Shown: positions 46,666-56,630 of the stretch, in pieces
Layout of the letters: each line of letters starts with the position of its first letter
Position numbering within the stretch: the stretch's first letter is position 1
Source: Actinoplanes derwentensis
GTDB lineage: Bacteria; Actinomycetota; Actinomycetes; Mycobacteriales; Micromonosporaceae
Length of the DNA: 64,000 nt
Reading direction: 5' to 3'
Assembly: GCF_900104725.1 (NCBI RefSeq)
Contig: NZ_LT629758.1
Coordinates: 6,441,001-6,505,000 of the forward strand
Made by a program: the position numbers and the translations under genes
Notes under the pieces: model-generated
Database searches by the model: none
What the model was told of the DNA's origin: nothing
Seen by the model: only the letters and a program-made list of their open reading frames with translations

Positions 46666-47209
46666 GCCCGGCCTCGGAACACGCCCACACGCGCCTTCAC
46701 CCTCGCCCTCGCTCCGGATCCGGCTCGCCGTCGACACCGACTGGCCGGCGATCTGGCCCATCCTCAGCGAGGTCGTGACAACCGGCGAGACCATGCCGTA
46801 CGACCCGGCCATGACCTCGGAATCGGCCCGCGACATGTGGCTCGAACGCCCGCCCGGCCAGACCGTCGTCGCGCTCCTGGACGGCGAGATCGCGGGCACC
46901 GCCAAGATGTCCGCGAACCGCCCCGGTGCCGGAGCCCACGTCTCCACCGCCAGCTTCATGGTGGCGTCCGGCACCCGCGGCCGCGGAGTCGGCACCGCCC
47001 TGTGCCGGTACGCCCTGACCTGGGCTCGCGACAAGGGTTTCGCCAGTATGCAGTTCAACGCGGTGGTGGAGACGAACACCGCAGCAGTAGCCCTCTACCA
47101 GCGCGAGGGCTTCCAGATCGTCGGCACCGTCCCCCGTTCCTTCCACCACCCGTCCCACGGCCGAGTCGGCCTGCACGTGATGTACCAGGAGTTCACCCGC
47201 GACTCGTGA
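46658..47209 (+). CDS. GNAT-family N-acetyltransferase
   Basis: A 183-residue acetyltransferase. Acetyl-CoA-binding motif A reads SGTRGRGVGTALCRYAL at about residue 107, followed by NAVVETNTAAVALYQREGFQIVGTVP. Start ATG 46658 lies inside the end of pncA, so it is probably co-translated with the NAD salvage genes. The acceptor is unknown; relatives act on amino acids, antibiotics or protein N-termini. Confidence 0.85.
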   Translation: MPEPGLGTRPHAPSPSPSLRIRLAVDTDWPAIWPILSEVVTTGETMPYDPAMTSESARDMWLERPPGQTVVALLDGEIAGTAKMSANRPGAGAHVSTASFMVASGTRGRGVGTALCRYALTWARDKGFASMQFNAVVETNTAAVALYQREGFQIVGTVPRSFHHPSHGRVGLHVMYQEFTRDS

Positions 47210-47288
47210 CGCGGAGCCTTCCGGCCCGGTGAAGAAGGCAGGACGGGCGATGGCAACCGGGCACGGGGACATGATCGACTTGTTGACC

Positions 47289-47864
47289 ATGAGCTTCCTC
47301 CTGCTGCACGGCTGGCAGAACCGGCGACCGACCGGACACTGGCAGCACTGGCTGGCCACCGAACTGCGCGCGGCCGGCCACGAGGTCGTCCACCCGCAGT
47401 TGCCCGACCCGGACGAACCCGTCCTGGACGTCTGGCTCGCCGAACTGCGCGCTCACGTGACGGCCCTGCCCACCGGGGAGCGAACCGTGATCGCCCACAG
47501 CCTGAGCTGCCTGCTCTGGTTGCACGCGGCAGCCCGGGGCGCGGTTCCGGCCCGGGTCGACCGGGTGCTGCTGGTAGCCCCGCCCTCCCCCTCGGTCACC
47601 GCGAGCCACCCGGAGATCGACGGGTTCGCCCCGCCGACGGTCACCGCCGAGCAGTTCGCCGCAGCCGCCGCGGAGACCCACCTGGTAGCCGCCGACAACG
47701 ACCCGTACTGCCCCGGCGGCGCCGCCACCCTCTACGGCGAACCGCTGGGCATCCCCACCACGGTCCTATCCGGCGCCGCCCACCTGGACATGGCCGCCGG
47801 TTACGGCCCCTGGCCCTCGATCCTCACCTGGTCCCTGACCGGATCCACTCTCACAGCCGGATAG
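47289..47864 (+). CDS. RBBP9/YdeN-family alpha/beta hydrolase
   Basis: A 191-residue serine hydrolase. The sequence begins MSFLLLHGWQNRRPTGHWQHWL, the nucleophile is in VIAHSLSCLLW, the acid in VAADNDPYC and the His in SGAAHLDMA. The start is uncertain (GTG 47229 and ATG 47271 are in frame); I chose 47289, which opens on the first beta-strand. Substrate unknown. Confidence 0.82.
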   Translation: MSFLLLHGWQNRRPTGHWQHWLATELRAAGHEVVHPQLPDPDEPVLDVWLAELRAHVTALPTGERTVIAHSLSCLLWLHAAARGAVPARVDRVLLVAPPSPSVTASHPEIDGFAPPTVTAEQFAAAAAETHLVAADNDPYCPGGAATLYGEPLGIPTTVLSGAAHLDMAAGYGPWPSILTWSLTGSTLTAG

Positions 47865-47876
47865 CCGAACAACCCT

Positions 47877-47972
47877 GGCGGCGCTGTGGTGCCCGGCCTG
47901 GCGGCGTCATGGTGGACCCACTCGGGCGGCGTTGTGGTGGATCCGCTCGGGCGGCGTTGTGGGTCGTCTCGG
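47877..47972. repeat. Four imperfect 25-bp tandem repeats
   Basis: Units begin ggcggcgtt(g/c)tggtgga. Copies start at 47877, 47900, 47925 and 47950; the second and third are closest. They lie between convergent genes (hydrolase and MFS transporter), outside any supported gene. Confidence 0.65.
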
Positions 47973-48000
47973 CGCGACCCCACCACGCCGGACAGATCGA

Positions 48001-49413
48001 TCAGTGTGTGGGGTCGACACGCGACATGGCCACCGCTTCCGCGCGCGGGCTTGCATCGTGGCCCACTGGTTGAGCGTGCGGGATCGCGGCACGCTGGGCC
48101 GGGACAGCGGAAGAGCCGACGGAAACCGTGACCGAATCAGCCCAGCCCTCAGACGGACCTGTCACGGGCGGGCCGGCGAAGTCAGCGCTACTGCCGGACG
48201 GGTCGGTGGGGGCGGTCGGGGTGGTCAGTGGTTCGGATGAAATCTCACGGCGGCGGCGGATCTCGGCGGGAAGGACCAGCAGAGCCACCAGAACGCCCAC
48301 GGAGCCCACGGCGACGAAACCCCACGCCGGACCCCAATGATCGATTGCCAGGCCCGCCAGCGGGGCGCCACAGGCCACGCCGACGGTGAGCGCGGAGTTG
48401 TGCATGCCCATCGCCTCGCCACGGGCGGCGGCGGGGATCATCCGGCTGATCGCGTCGGAACTGGCGGTGATCGTGGGAGCGCAGAGGGCGCCCGCCGGGG
48501 CCAGCAGCAGCGCCAGCAGCCACCAGTGGTCACCGCCGAGGCCGATCGGGATGGTCAGCAGCGCCATCGGGGTGAAGATGACGAGGATCGGGAGGCCGCG
48601 GCGGATGGTGCCGTAGAGGAATCCGCCGACCAGGGAGCAGAACGCCCACAGCGCCAGCACCAGCCCGGCCCACTCCACCTCGCCGGAGGCGCGCAGCGCG
48701 GCGACCACGGCCACGTCGGTGCCGGACAGGACCAGGGTGGCGGCCATCGTGACGGCCAGGATCGCGACGAACCGGGGCTTGAGCCAACTGCTGCGCGGCA
48801 CCCGCTCACCGCTCGTCACGGGCGCCTCGTCGGCGCCCCGGACCGGTGGGTCGAGCAGCCACAGGCCGATGCCGGCCAGGAGGATTCCGGCGGCGAGGGT
48901 GAGCATGGCGCTGCGCGAGCCGCCGGTGGTGACGATCAGGACGCCGAGGGCGGGCCCGGCCATGAACGACATCTCGGTGGTCACCGAGTCGAGCGCGAAC
49001 GCCGGCAGCCGGTGCGACTCAGGGGTGAGCGCGGCGATCGCCTGCCGGGCCACCGAGAAGGCGGGCAGGGCCAGGAATCCGCCGACGGCGGCGGTGGGGA
49101 GGAGCACCCAGTACGGCAGGGCTTGCGCCACCAGCCAGTAGATCACCTCGGCGACCGTGGTCAGGACCAGCACCGGCCGCAGGCCCCACCGGTCGACGAG
49201 CCGGCCCATCACCGGCGCGCCGAACGAGCCGCCGAGGGTGGCGGCCGCTCCCACCAGGCCGGCCGCGCCGTACGTCAGGCCCAGCCCATCGACGACGTGC
49301 AGGGTGAGCACCACGGTGGCCGCCGCGATCGGCACACGGGCGAGCGTCGCCACGATGAGCAGTGACCTGATCTTCGGCAGCGCGAGTGTTTCACGGTAAG
49401 GCGTGAGCAGCAT
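48001..49413 (-). CDS. MFS transporter
   Basis: A 470-residue permease with twelve predicted helices. Motif A-like G-A-P-V-M-G-R-L-V-D-R-W-G-L-R-P follows helix 2. The remainder fits drug/proton antiporter-like MFS proteins. The last 80 residues are a hydrophilic, Thr/Ser/Pro/Ala-rich tail in the cytoplasm. The start at 49413 (MLLTPYRETLALPK) puts the first helix properly; GGAGGTCAGGA lies upstream. Substrate unknown. Confidence 0.86.
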   Translation of the reverse strand: MLLTPYRETLALPKIRSLLIVATLARVPIAAATVVLTLHVVDGLGLTYGAAGLVGAAATLGGSFGAPVMGRLVDRWGLRPVLVLTTVAEVIYWLVAQALPYWVLLPTAAVGGFLALPAFSVARQAIAALTPESHRLPAFALDSVTTEMSFMAGPALGVLIVTTGGSRSAMLTLAAGILLAGIGLWLLDPPVRGADEAPVTSGERVPRSSWLKPRFVAILAVTMAATLVLSGTDVAVVAALRASGEVEWAGLVLALWAFCSLVGGFLYGTIRRGLPILVIFTPMALLTIPIGLGGDHWWLLALLLAPAGALCAPTITASSDAISRMIPAAARGEAMGMHNSALTVGVACGAPLAGLAIDHWGPAWGFVAVGSVGVLVALLVLPAEIRRRREISSEPLTTPTAPTDPSGSSADFAGPPVTGPSEGWADSVTVSVGSSAVPAQRAAIPHAQPVGHDASPRAEAVAMSRVDPTH

Positions 49414-49496
49414 TTCGGATCCTGACCTCCGCTGCTCATAGTGCCGTGCGGGTACGACGAAAATCCAACGGGAAAACGGCCGCTGTGAGCAGGAAC

Positions 49497-49531
49497 GCAA
49501 ACGGCCCGCGCTCGTGATGAGCGCGGGCCGT
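49497..49531 (-). terminator. Terminator of ctaD
   Basis: A 13-bp perfect stem (acggcccgcgctc, loop gtgat) 18 bp after the ctaD stop on the reverse strand, followed by TTTGCGTT. Confidence 0.75.
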
Positions 49532-49549
49532 GCGGTGCAGAGGAACTGA

Positions 49550-51301
49550 TCAGTGCTTGTTGTCGCTGACGTCTTCCTGGTAGCTGGCACCACCGTCGGA
49601 CTCGGCGGTGAGCGGCCGGGCGCCACCCTCCGGCGGTCCGGCGAGCGAGTGCCCGGCGGCCAGCTCCGGGAACTTCAGGTCGAAGGCGGGCCGCTCGGAG
49701 CGGATCCGCGGCATGCGGTCGAAGTTACGCAACGGCGGCGGGCTGCTGGTGGCCCACTCGAGGGAGTTGCCGTGGCCCCACGGGTCGTCGACGTCGACGA
49801 CCCGGCCGACCTTGTACGACTTCCACACGTTGTAGAGGAACGGCAGGGTCGACAGGCCGAGAACGAACGAGCCGATGGTGGAGAACGTGTTCAGGAAGGC
49901 GAACCCGTCCGCCGGCAGGTAGTCGGCGTACCGCCGCGGCATGCCCTTGGTGCCCAGCCAGTGCTGAACCAGGAAGGTGCCGTGGAAGCCGATCATCGTG
50001 AGCCAGAAGTGCACCTTCGCGAGCTTCTCGTCGAGCATCCGGCCGAACATCTTCGGGAACCAGAAGTAGATGCCGGAGAACACCGCGAACACGATCGTGC
50101 CGAAGAGCACGTAGTGGAAGTGCGCGATCACGAAGTACGAGTCGGAGACGTGGAAGTCGATCGGCGGGGCCGCGAGCAGCACGCCGGAGAGACCACCGAA
50201 CAGGAACGTCACCAGGAAGCCGACCGCGAAGAGCATCGGCGACTCGAAACTGATCTGGCCGCGCCACATGGTGCCGATCCACACGAAGAACTTCATGCCG
50301 GTCGGAACCGCGATCAGGAAGCTCAGGAAGCTGAAGAACGGCAGCAGCACCTGACCGGTGGCGAACATGTGGTGGGCCCACACCGACATCGACAGCGCGC
50401 CGATCAGCAGCGTCGCGGCGACCAGGCCCTTGTAACCGAAGACCGGTTTGCGGCTGAAGACCGGGATGACCTCGGTGATGATGCCGAAGAACGGCAGCGC
50501 GATGATGTAGACCTCAGGGTGGCCGAAGAACCAGAAGAGGTGCTGCCAGAGCATCGGCCCGCCGGTCTCCACGTCGAAGACGTGCGCACCGAGGACGCGG
50601 TCGGCGGCGAGCGCGAAGAGCGCGGCCGCCAGGAACGGGAACACCATCACCGCGAGCAGTGCGGTGACCAGCATGTTCCAGCACATGATCGGCATCCGGA
50701 ACATGGTCATGCCCGGGGCCCGCAGGGTCAGGATCGTGGTGATCAGGTTGACCGAGCCGAGGATCGTGCCCAGACCGGAGATGGCCAGGCCGACGACCCA
50801 CATGTTCCCGCCGACACCCGGCGAGTGCAGGCTGTTGCTGAGCGGGGTGTACGCGAACCAGCCGAAGTCGGCGGCGCCACCGGGGGTCAGGAACCCGCCG
50901 ATGGTGATCAGGCCACCGAACAGGTAGAGCCAGTAGGCGAAAGCGTTCAGCCGCGGGAACGCCACGTCGGGCGCGCCGATCTGGATCGGCACGACGTAGT
51001 TGCCGAACGCGAACACGATGGGTGTCGCGAAGAACAGCAGCATGATCGTGCCGTGCATGGTGAACAGCTGGTTGTACTGCTCAGGCGACAGCAACTGCAT
51101 GCCGGGCCGGGCCAGTTCGGCGCGCATCAGCAGCGCCATCAGGCCACCCAGCACGTAGAACACGAAGGCCGTGATCATGTACATGATCCCGATCTGCTTC
51201 GCGTCCGTCGTGCGCAGAATCCGAGCAAACGCCGAACCCTTGACCTGCCGCCGCACTGGGTAGGGCCGGGTTGCGATCGGCGACGGCGCAACGGTCGTCA
51301 C
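49550..51301 (-). CDS. ctaD: Cytochrome c oxidase subunit I (aa3 type)
   Basis: A 583-residue membrane protein, catalytic subunit of the aa3 oxidase that reduces oxygen to water and pumps protons. Twelve helices are evident. Haem a ligand His is in [11 protein letters not shown], the CuB-Tyr-His motif in [17 protein letters not shown], CuB ligands in VWAHHMF, and the two haem ligands in [12 protein letters not shown]. The start is GTG with GGAGG upstream. Other oxidase subunits are not in the window. Confidence 0.96.
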   Translation of the reverse strand: MTTVAPSPIATRPYPVRRQVKGSAFARILRTTDAKQIGIMYMITAFVFYVLGGLMALLMRAELARPGMQLLSPEQYNQLFTMHGTIMLLFFATPIVFAFGNYVVPIQIGAPDVAFPRLNAFAYWLYLFGGLITIGGFLTPGGAADFGWFAYTPLSNSLHSPGVGGNMWVVGLAISGLGTILGSVNLITTILTLRAPGMTMFRMPIMCWNMLVTALLAVMVFPFLAAALFALAADRVLGAHVFDVETGGPMLWQHLFWFFGHPEVYIIALPFFGIITEVIPVFSRKPVFGYKGLVAATLLIGALSMSVWAHHMFATGQVLLPFFSFLSFLIAVPTGMKFFVWIGTMWRGQISFESPMLFAVGFLVTFLFGGLSGVLLAAPPIDFHVSDSYFVIAHFHYVLFGTIVFAVFSGIYFWFPKMFGRMLDEKLAKVHFWLTMIGFHGTFLVQHWLGTKGMPRRYADYLPADGFAFLNTFSTIGSFVLGLSTLPFLYNVWKSYKVGRVVDVDDPWGHGNSLEWATSSPPPLRNFDRMPRIRSERPAFDLKFPELAAGHSLAGPPEGGARPLTAESDGGASYQEDVSDNKH

Positions 51302-51483
51302 GAATTGCCTCCGTTGTCTCGTTCGTCCCTCTCGGGGTTTCCCCGAAGTTCGTCCCCCGAGTCACCCCGAGGACCGGCCTTCGTCATTACCCGAAGATCG
51401 GGCGTACCTGGGTGGCAGAATAGTCCCCCACGGACTTTCGACCGTCGCGGGGTGACCAAGTGCCACCTCAGCGCACCGTCCGG

Positions 51484-52590
51484 TTAGACGGCGGACACCA
51501 GAGCCCGATAATGATCGGTGAAGATCTGGGCGCCGCGGCGGCGCAGCATGGGGTCACGCAGGGCGGGCGGGACGTCACGGGTGCGGTCTCGCTCACGGGT
51601 CCGCTCACGCACCTCGGAACACCTCGGACGACGACGATCCTCATACGCCCGGAGAGCGGCCGGGATGCCGTCGGTGGCGTGCTTCAGCTCCTGGCCGAGC
51701 ACATAACCGTCCTCGAAGGACATCGCGGCACCCTGCGCCAGGGTCGGCGCGGTGGCGTGCGCGGCGTCGCCGACCAGCACGACCGGGCCGTTCGACCAGG
51801 TCGGCAGCACGACCTCGTCGGTCCGCGCCACCTGCACCTTCTCGATCTTGTCCAGAATGGCCGGCACCGGGCCGCCGAAGGCGCCGAACAGCTCGCGCAT
51901 CCGCTCGACCGGATCGTCGGGGCTGGGACTGTCCGGCGCGGTCTCGTCGGCGTAGCAGTAGATCCGGCGGCCACCCATCGGCATGGCCGTGAACGACGAC
52001 CGGCGGCCGAGCAGCGCCGTCCAGTCGGTGAGCGGCGGGCCGCCACTGACCACCGAGCGGTAGACGATCTGGCCGGTCGGGGTGGCCGGGCCACCGAGGC
52101 CGACCTTGTCCCGGATCGTGGAGCGGCGGCCGTCGGCGGCGACGACCAGGTCATACTCCGCGATGCCGCCGGTGGAGAACTCGACCTTGGCGGCGCCGTC
52201 GATGATCTGCACGTCGCGCACCTCGGTCTCGAAGCGCACCTCGCCGCCGACTCCGGTGAGCAGGACCTGCTGCAGGTCGGCCCGGGACAGCACGCGGGAC
52301 TCGCCGACACCGGACCACAGCGCCGCCGCGTCCATCTCGAAGAGCTGGCGGCCACGGGTGTCCAGGAAGACCTGGCGGAAGATCAGATCGCCCAGTGGGC
52401 GCAGCGGCACGTCCAGGCCGAGCAGTCGCAGCGCCCGGGAGGCGTTGCCGGGAAGATGGATCCCGGCTCCGGGAATGACGGAGGCGGGCAGAGCCTCGAC
52501 GACGTCCGGTCGGAAACCGGCGACACGGAGGCCCCGAGCCGCAGCCAAGCCGGCGATGCCGGCGCCCACCACGAGGATGCGCAAGGTCAT
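51484..52590 (-). CDS. FAD-dependent monooxygenase
   Basis: A 368-residue flavoprotein hydroxylase of the p-hydroxybenzoate hydroxylase type. The dinucleotide fold is V-V-G-A-G-I-A-G-L at residues 7-15, the second motif is LVVAADGRRSTIR and the FAD ribityl motif is VVLVGDAAHATAPTLAQGA. It uses NAD(P)H and oxygen to hydroxylate an aromatic or similar substrate, which cannot be told here. The start ATG 52590 leaves the Rossmann strand at the N-terminus. Confidence 0.88.
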   Translation of the reverse strand: MTLRILVVGAGIAGLAAARGLRVAGFRPDVVEALPASVIPGAGIHLPGNASRALRLLGLDVPLRPLGDLIFRQVFLDTRGRQLFEMDAAALWSGVGESRVLSRADLQQVLLTGVGGEVRFETEVRDVQIIDGAAKVEFSTGGIAEYDLVVAADGRRSTIRDKVGLGGPATPTGQIVYRSVVSGGPPLTDWTALLGRRSSFTAMPMGGRRIYCYADETAPDSPSPDDPVERMRELFGAFGGPVPAILDKIEKVQVARTDEVVLPTWSNGPVVLVGDAAHATAPTLAQGAAMSFEDGYVLGQELKHATDGIPAALRAYEDRRRPRCSEVRERTRERDRTRDVPPALRDPMLRRRGAQIFTDHYRALVSAV

Positions 52591-52985
52591 CGGACCAACG
52601 CTTTCTTGTCGATGGATACGCGTCGGAGCCAGAACACTACCCCCAGCCACCGACACAAAGGAACACCCACGATCAGGCACAGGTTGCTCTGACAGCAACT
52701 TTCGTCTCATGTGGATGGATGGCGAGGGCCGACGCGAAAGCCCGGCCGGCACGAGCCAGAGCCACCGCGCGACGGCGGCGCAGAGAGATGCGGTGCAGGG
52801 ACTTCATCGAGCGGCGCATGTGGACATCGAACCACCGGGGTATGACACTTTCGGGCCACCGGGAAACCGGACACCCCCGGTCCGCGGCGTGAGAATGAGC
52901 ACCGCGAGAATTCGTTCGTTGTCCTCCGGCCCGGCCCCCGGCCGCCGATGGGAGAACCGATAGGTAAGACCGATGGTCAGAACCG
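52591..52985. other. Intergenic region between FAD monooxygenase and glycosidase
   Basis: These 395 bases separate divergent genes. An inverted repeat GTTGCT-N5-AGCAAC at 52683-52699 could be an operator for the monooxygenase gene. The last 50 bases hold three copies of a short accgatgg-type repeat (about 52955-52990). No gene is supported. Confidence 0.5.
52683..52699. promoter_or_regulatory. Inverted repeat GTTGCT-N5-AGCAAC
   Basis: A perfect 6-bp inverted repeat about 95 bp before the FAD monooxygenase start. The size fits a TetR- or MarR-type site but there is no regulator gene directly beside it. Confidence 0.3.
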
Positions 52986-54380
52986 ATGGGTGAGCCAGTG
53001 GAAATGCCTCCCGACCAGTTCCAGGAGCTGAGCGCCGAGCTCTGGCGATCCGCCGCCGGTGTGCTCGACCAGAACTGGACCGGCCGCTACACGGTGCCGT
53101 CCCGGACGCTGTACCCGCACCAGTGGAGCTGGGACACCGCGTTCGCCGCGATCGGGCTGGCCTACGTGAACCCGGCGCGGGCCTGGCGGGGCCTGCGGAG
53201 TCTGTTCGAGGCGCAGTGGCCGGACGGCCGGGTGCCGCACATCGTCTTCGACCCGGACATCCCGGAGGACGCCTACTTCCCGGGGCCGCGGTTCTGGCGG
53301 GTGCCCGCCTACTCCGGCCGGGCGGCCCGGGGCAGCACCGGTCTGGTGCAGCCGCCGATGCACGCGCTCGCCGCCTGGGAGGTCTACCGGCACGCGGCCG
53401 CGCACGGCGCCGACGCCGCCCAGCAGGCCCGCACCGAGTTGGGCTGGCTCTACCCGAGACTGGTGGCGCAGCAGGAGTTCCTCGGCGACCGCCGGGACGC
53501 GGGCGGCAGTGGACTGGCTTCGATCGTGCATCCCTGGGAGTCAGGTCTGGACAACAGCCCGTCCTGGGACGACGCGCTGGCTGCCGTGCCGGCCGACATG
53601 CGCCTTCTGGACACGTACCATCGCCGGGATCTTGATGTGTCGGACGCCACGCACCGGCCCACCGACAGCGACCACGCGCGATATCTGGGCCTGGTCGAGA
53701 GTTATCGGGACGGCGGCTACTCGGACAACGACCTCGCCCTGCGGCATGGCTTCGTGGTGGAGTGCCCCGGTTTCAACACCATCCTGGCCACCGCTGAGCT
53801 GGCTCTCGCCCAGATCGCCGGGGTGCTCGGCGACCCGGCCGCCCATCGGCACCGGGAGCGGGCCCAGGGCATCACCGCCGCGATCACCCATCGGCTCTGG
53901 GATCCGCGGACCGGTTTCTTTCATGCCCGGGACGTACGATCCGGCCGGCTCAGCCCCGCACACAGCGTGAGTGGTCTGCTGCCGCTGGCGCTGCCCGACC
54001 TGGACCGCCCGTTCGTCGACGCGCTCGTGGCGGCGGCGACGTCGTCCCGGTTCGGGCTGCCGGCGCCCGGTTACGACCGGACCGGACCGGCCTTCGACGA
54101 GCGCCGTTACTGGCGCGGCCCGATCTGGATCAACGTGAACTGGCTGCTGCGCCGGGGACTGCTGGTGCACGGGCGGCGGGCCGAGGCGGACGAGTTGCGG
54201 CGGGCGTTGCTGTGCCTGGTGCACAGCAACGGCCACTACGAGTACTTCCATCCGCACGATGGCAGCGGGCTCGGCTCACCGGCGTTCAGCTGGACCGCCG
54301 CCCTGAGCCTGGACCTGCTGGCCGACTCGCCCGCCCCGGCCTACGCACGCGTCTTCCAGAAGGAGACCCAGAAGACCTAG
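52986..54380 (+). CDS. GH63-type (MGH1) glycoside hydrolase
   Basis: A 464-residue (alpha/alpha)6-barrel enzyme. The catalytic segments are H-Q-W-S-W-D-T-A-F near residue 45, [17 protein letters not shown] near 180 and [26 protein letters not shown] near 430, which match the mannosylglycerate/glucosylglycerate hydrolase group of GH63. No signal peptide, so it is cytoplasmic. Hydrolysis of a compatible solute such as glucosylglycerate is a plausible role, known for mycobacterial relatives. It converges on mscR with a 4-bp overlap. Confidence 0.83.
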   Translation: MGEPVEMPPDQFQELSAELWRSAAGVLDQNWTGRYTVPSRTLYPHQWSWDTAFAAIGLAYVNPARAWRGLRSLFEAQWPDGRVPHIVFDPDIPEDAYFPGPRFWRVPAYSGRAARGSTGLVQPPMHALAAWEVYRHAAAHGADAAQQARTELGWLYPRLVAQQEFLGDRRDAGGSGLASIVHPWESGLDNSPSWDDALAAVPADMRLLDTYHRRDLDVSDATHRPTDSDHARYLGLVESYRDGGYSDNDLALRHGFVVECPGFNTILATAELALAQIAGVLGDPAAHRHRERAQGITAAITHRLWDPRTGFFHARDVRSGRLSPAHSVSGLLPLALPDLDRPFVDALVAAATSSRFGLPAPGYDRTGPAFDERRYWRGPIWINVNWLLRRGLLVHGRRAEADELRRALLCLVHSNGHYEYFHPHDGSGLGSPAFSWTAALSLDLLADSPAPAYARVFQKETQKT

Positions 54381-55462
54381 AAGATCACCACCGAGCGGAG
54401 TACGTCCCCGGTGTGCATCTTGTTGAACGCCTGCTCGACCTCGTCCAGCGCGATCTCCTCGGTGACGAACGCGTCCAGATCGAGCCGGCCCTGCTTGTAG
54501 AGCTCGGTCAACATCGGGAAGTCCCGGCTCGGCAGGCAGTCGCCGTACCAGCTGGACTTCAGCGCGCCACCGCGGCCGAAGACGTCGAGCAGCGGCAGCT
54601 CGATCGTCATGTCCGGGGTCGGCACCCCGACCAGGACCACGGTCCCGGCCAGGTCACGGGCGTAGAACGCCTGCTTGTACGTCTCCGGACGGCCGACCGC
54701 CTCGACCACCACGTCGGCGCCGAAACCACCGGTCAGCTCCCGGACCCGCTCCACCACGTCGTGCTCACGCGCGTTGATGGTGTGGGTGGCCCCGAACCCG
54801 CGGGCCCATTCGAGTTTCCGGTCGTCGGTGTCGATCGCGATGATCGTGGTGGCCCCGGCCAGAGCCGCCCCGGCCACCGCGCCGTCACCGACGCCGCCGC
54901 AACCGATGACCGCGACCGAGTCGCCCCGGCCCACCCCACCGGTGTTGATCGCCGCGCCGATGCCGGCCATCACGCCACAGCCGAGCAGACCCACCGCGGC
55001 CGCGCGGGCCTCCGGGTCGACCTTCGTGCACTGGCCGGCGTGCACCAGCGTCTTCTCCACGAACGCGCCGACACCCAGCGCCGGGGACAGCTCGGTGCCG
55101 TCCTCCAGAGTCATCTTCTGGGTGGCGTTGTGGGTGTTGAAGCAGTACCACGGCTTGCCCTTGTTGCAAGCCCGGCAGTTACCGCAGACGGCACGCCAGT
55201 TCAGCACCACGAAGTCGCCGACCGCGACGTCGGTGACACCCTCGCCGATCGACTCGACGACACCGGCCGCCTCGTGGCCGAGCAGGAACGGGAAGTCGTC
55301 GTTGATCCCGCCCTCGCGGTAGTGCAGGTCGGTGTGACACACCCCGCACGCCTGGACTTTGACCACTGCTTCACCGGGTCCCGGATCGGGCACCACGATG
55401 GTGGCGACCTCGACCGGCTTGCCCTTACCTCGGGCGATCACGCCCCGTACCAGCTGGCTCAT
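54377..55462 (-). CDS. mscR: S-(hydroxymethyl)mycothiol dehydrogenase
   Basis: A 361-residue zinc, NAD-dependent alcohol dehydrogenase that oxidises the formaldehyde-mycothiol adduct and also reduces S-nitrosomycothiol. Catalytic zinc ligands are in [14 protein letters not shown] and GHEAAG; structural zinc Cys are in [17 protein letters not shown]. The nucleotide fold is [17 protein letters not shown]. Sequence follows M. tuberculosis MscR closely. ATG 55462 gives the usual MSQLVRGV start; GTG 55471 is possible and has AAAGG before it. The MarR gene lies 49 bp upstream on the same strand. Confidence 0.95.
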   Translation of the reverse strand: MSQLVRGVIARGKGKPVEVATIVVPDPGPGEAVVKVQACGVCHTDLHYREGGINDDFPFLLGHEAAGVVESIGEGVTDVAVGDFVVLNWRAVCGNCRACNKGKPWYCFNTHNATQKMTLEDGTELSPALGVGAFVEKTLVHAGQCTKVDPEARAAAVGLLGCGVMAGIGAAINTGGVGRGDSVAVIGCGGVGDGAVAGAALAGATTIIAIDTDDRKLEWARGFGATHTINAREHDVVERVRELTGGFGADVVVEAVGRPETYKQAFYARDLAGTVVLVGVPTPDMTIELPLLDVFGRGGALKSSWYGDCLPSRDFPMLTELYKQGRLDLDAFVTEEIALDEVEQAFNKMHTGDVLRSVVIF

Positions 55463-55511
55463 CTCTTCCACGCACCTTTCACGTTCTACCGGGCCGAGAG
55501 GGACAACCCTC

Positions 55512-56018
55512 TCACCCTCGCGATGACGACGGGCCGGAACGCCCCTCCACCAGGCTCTCCAGCAGCGCTTCGGCCACCTTCGCGAGCTGCCTGGCCTGGG
55601 CGGCGGTCAGCCGGTCGAAGATCAACCGCTGGATCGCCTCGGCATGCCCCGGTGCCGTCTCGACCACCTTCGCCCACCCCTCGTCGGTGAGCACGGCGAT
55701 CTGGACCCGGCCGTCGGCGGCGTCTCGTTCCCGCCGCACCCAGCCCTTCTGCTCCAGCCGGGCCACCACATGGGAGAGCCGGGAGAGCGACGCGCTGGCA
55801 TGCCGGGCGAGCCTGCTCATCGGCAGGCGGCGGTCCGGGCGTTCGGAGAGAGTCATCAGGACCAGGTAGCCCATGTGGGTCAGCCCGGAGTCGCGCTGGA
55901 GCTGCGTCTCGATCGCGGCCGGGACCCGGACGAGCAGTTCGACGATCTGCCGCCAGGCGTTCTGCTGTTCCTCGGTCAACCAGCGGGGCTCGTCGGTCAA
56001 CCGGCTGGGCTCGTCCAT
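55512..56018 (-). CDS. MarR-family regulator upstream of mscR
   Basis: A 168-residue winged-helix dimer. The HTH region reads [41 protein letters not shown], with the wing at [13 protein letters not shown]. It probably controls its own transcription and mscR, which follows in the same direction. Possible inducers are formaldehyde or nitrosative stress, by context only. Confidence 0.9.
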   Translation of the reverse strand: MDEPSRLTDEPRWLTEEQQNAWRQIVELLVRVPAAIETQLQRDSGLTHMGYLVLMTLSERPDRRLPMSRLARHASASLSRLSHVVARLEQKGWVRRERDAADGRVQIAVLTDEGWAKVVETAPGHAEAIQRLIFDRLTAAQARQLAKVAEALLESLVEGRSGPSSSRG

Positions 56019-56156
56019 GGTGGCAGGTTAGTGGCGATCAGCGGATACGGTGATGTCCGGTCGGCCGTGATCCACGCCGAGGTTCCGGATAGGTGTTCGA
56101 ATCGATCGACTTACGTGAACCTAGGCGGGTACGCTGTCCGGGGACTTTAACCCCTG

Positions 56157-56209
56157 ACACGGCGCCGGAACCGGCTGGCTGGGGGCCTCGGCCGGTTCCG
56201 GCGTCGTGT
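56157..56209. other. Long GC-rich hairpin between cupin and marR
   Basis: A 19-bp stem (acacggcgccggaaccggc at 56157-56175, partner at 56191-56209, one G-U) with a 15-nt loop. It lies 14 bp after the cupin stop on the reverse strand, so it may be its terminator, though no U-tract follows. On the forward strand a weak promoter (TACGCT near 56130) precedes it, so a small RNA cannot be excluded. Confidence 0.5.
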
Positions 56210-56222
56210 GCCTAAGTGATTA

Positions 56223-56612
56223 TCAATTCGCAGGCGGCTCGTCCTTGCCGGCCTCTTCGAGAGCGTCCGCTTCTTCCTTGGTCTTGTGCACCGCGCCGTC
56301 GGCGTGCTCCGGCGGGCCGTAAACCGTGTAGAGGACCAACGGGTTCGGGCCCTCGTTCAGGAAGTTGTGTTTCCGGCCGGCCGGCACGACCACCAGATCG
56401 CCCTGCGCGACCTTGCGGGTCTCGCCGGAGATGACAGCCTTGCCGACACCGCTCACGAAGGTCAGGATCTGGTCCACCTCGTGCACCTCTTCACCGATCT
56501 CGCCACCGGGCGGGACGGTCATGATCACGAGTTGGGTGTGCTTTCCGGTCCAGAGCACCTGACGGAAATCGGTGCTCTGCTCAGCGACGGTGGCAATCGT
56601 GAAGTGCTCCAT
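56223..56612 (-). CDS. Cupin-domain protein
   Basis: A 129-residue single cupin barrel. Metal-binding blocks are GGEIGEEVHEVDQILTFVSGVGKAVISG and AQGDLVVVPAGRKHNFLN, with the usual His and Glu residues. The last 25 residues are charged and probably disordered. The role could be a small dioxygenase, isomerase or sensor; sequence alone does not tell. Confidence 0.85.
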   Translation of the reverse strand: MEHFTIATVAEQSTDFRQVLWTGKHTQLVIMTVPPGGEIGEEVHEVDQILTFVSGVGKAVISGETRKVAQGDLVVVPAGRKHNFLNEGPNPLVLYTVYGPPEHADGAVHKTKEEADALEEAGKDEPPAN

Positions 56613-56630
56613 GACTGCACGTTACCCGTC

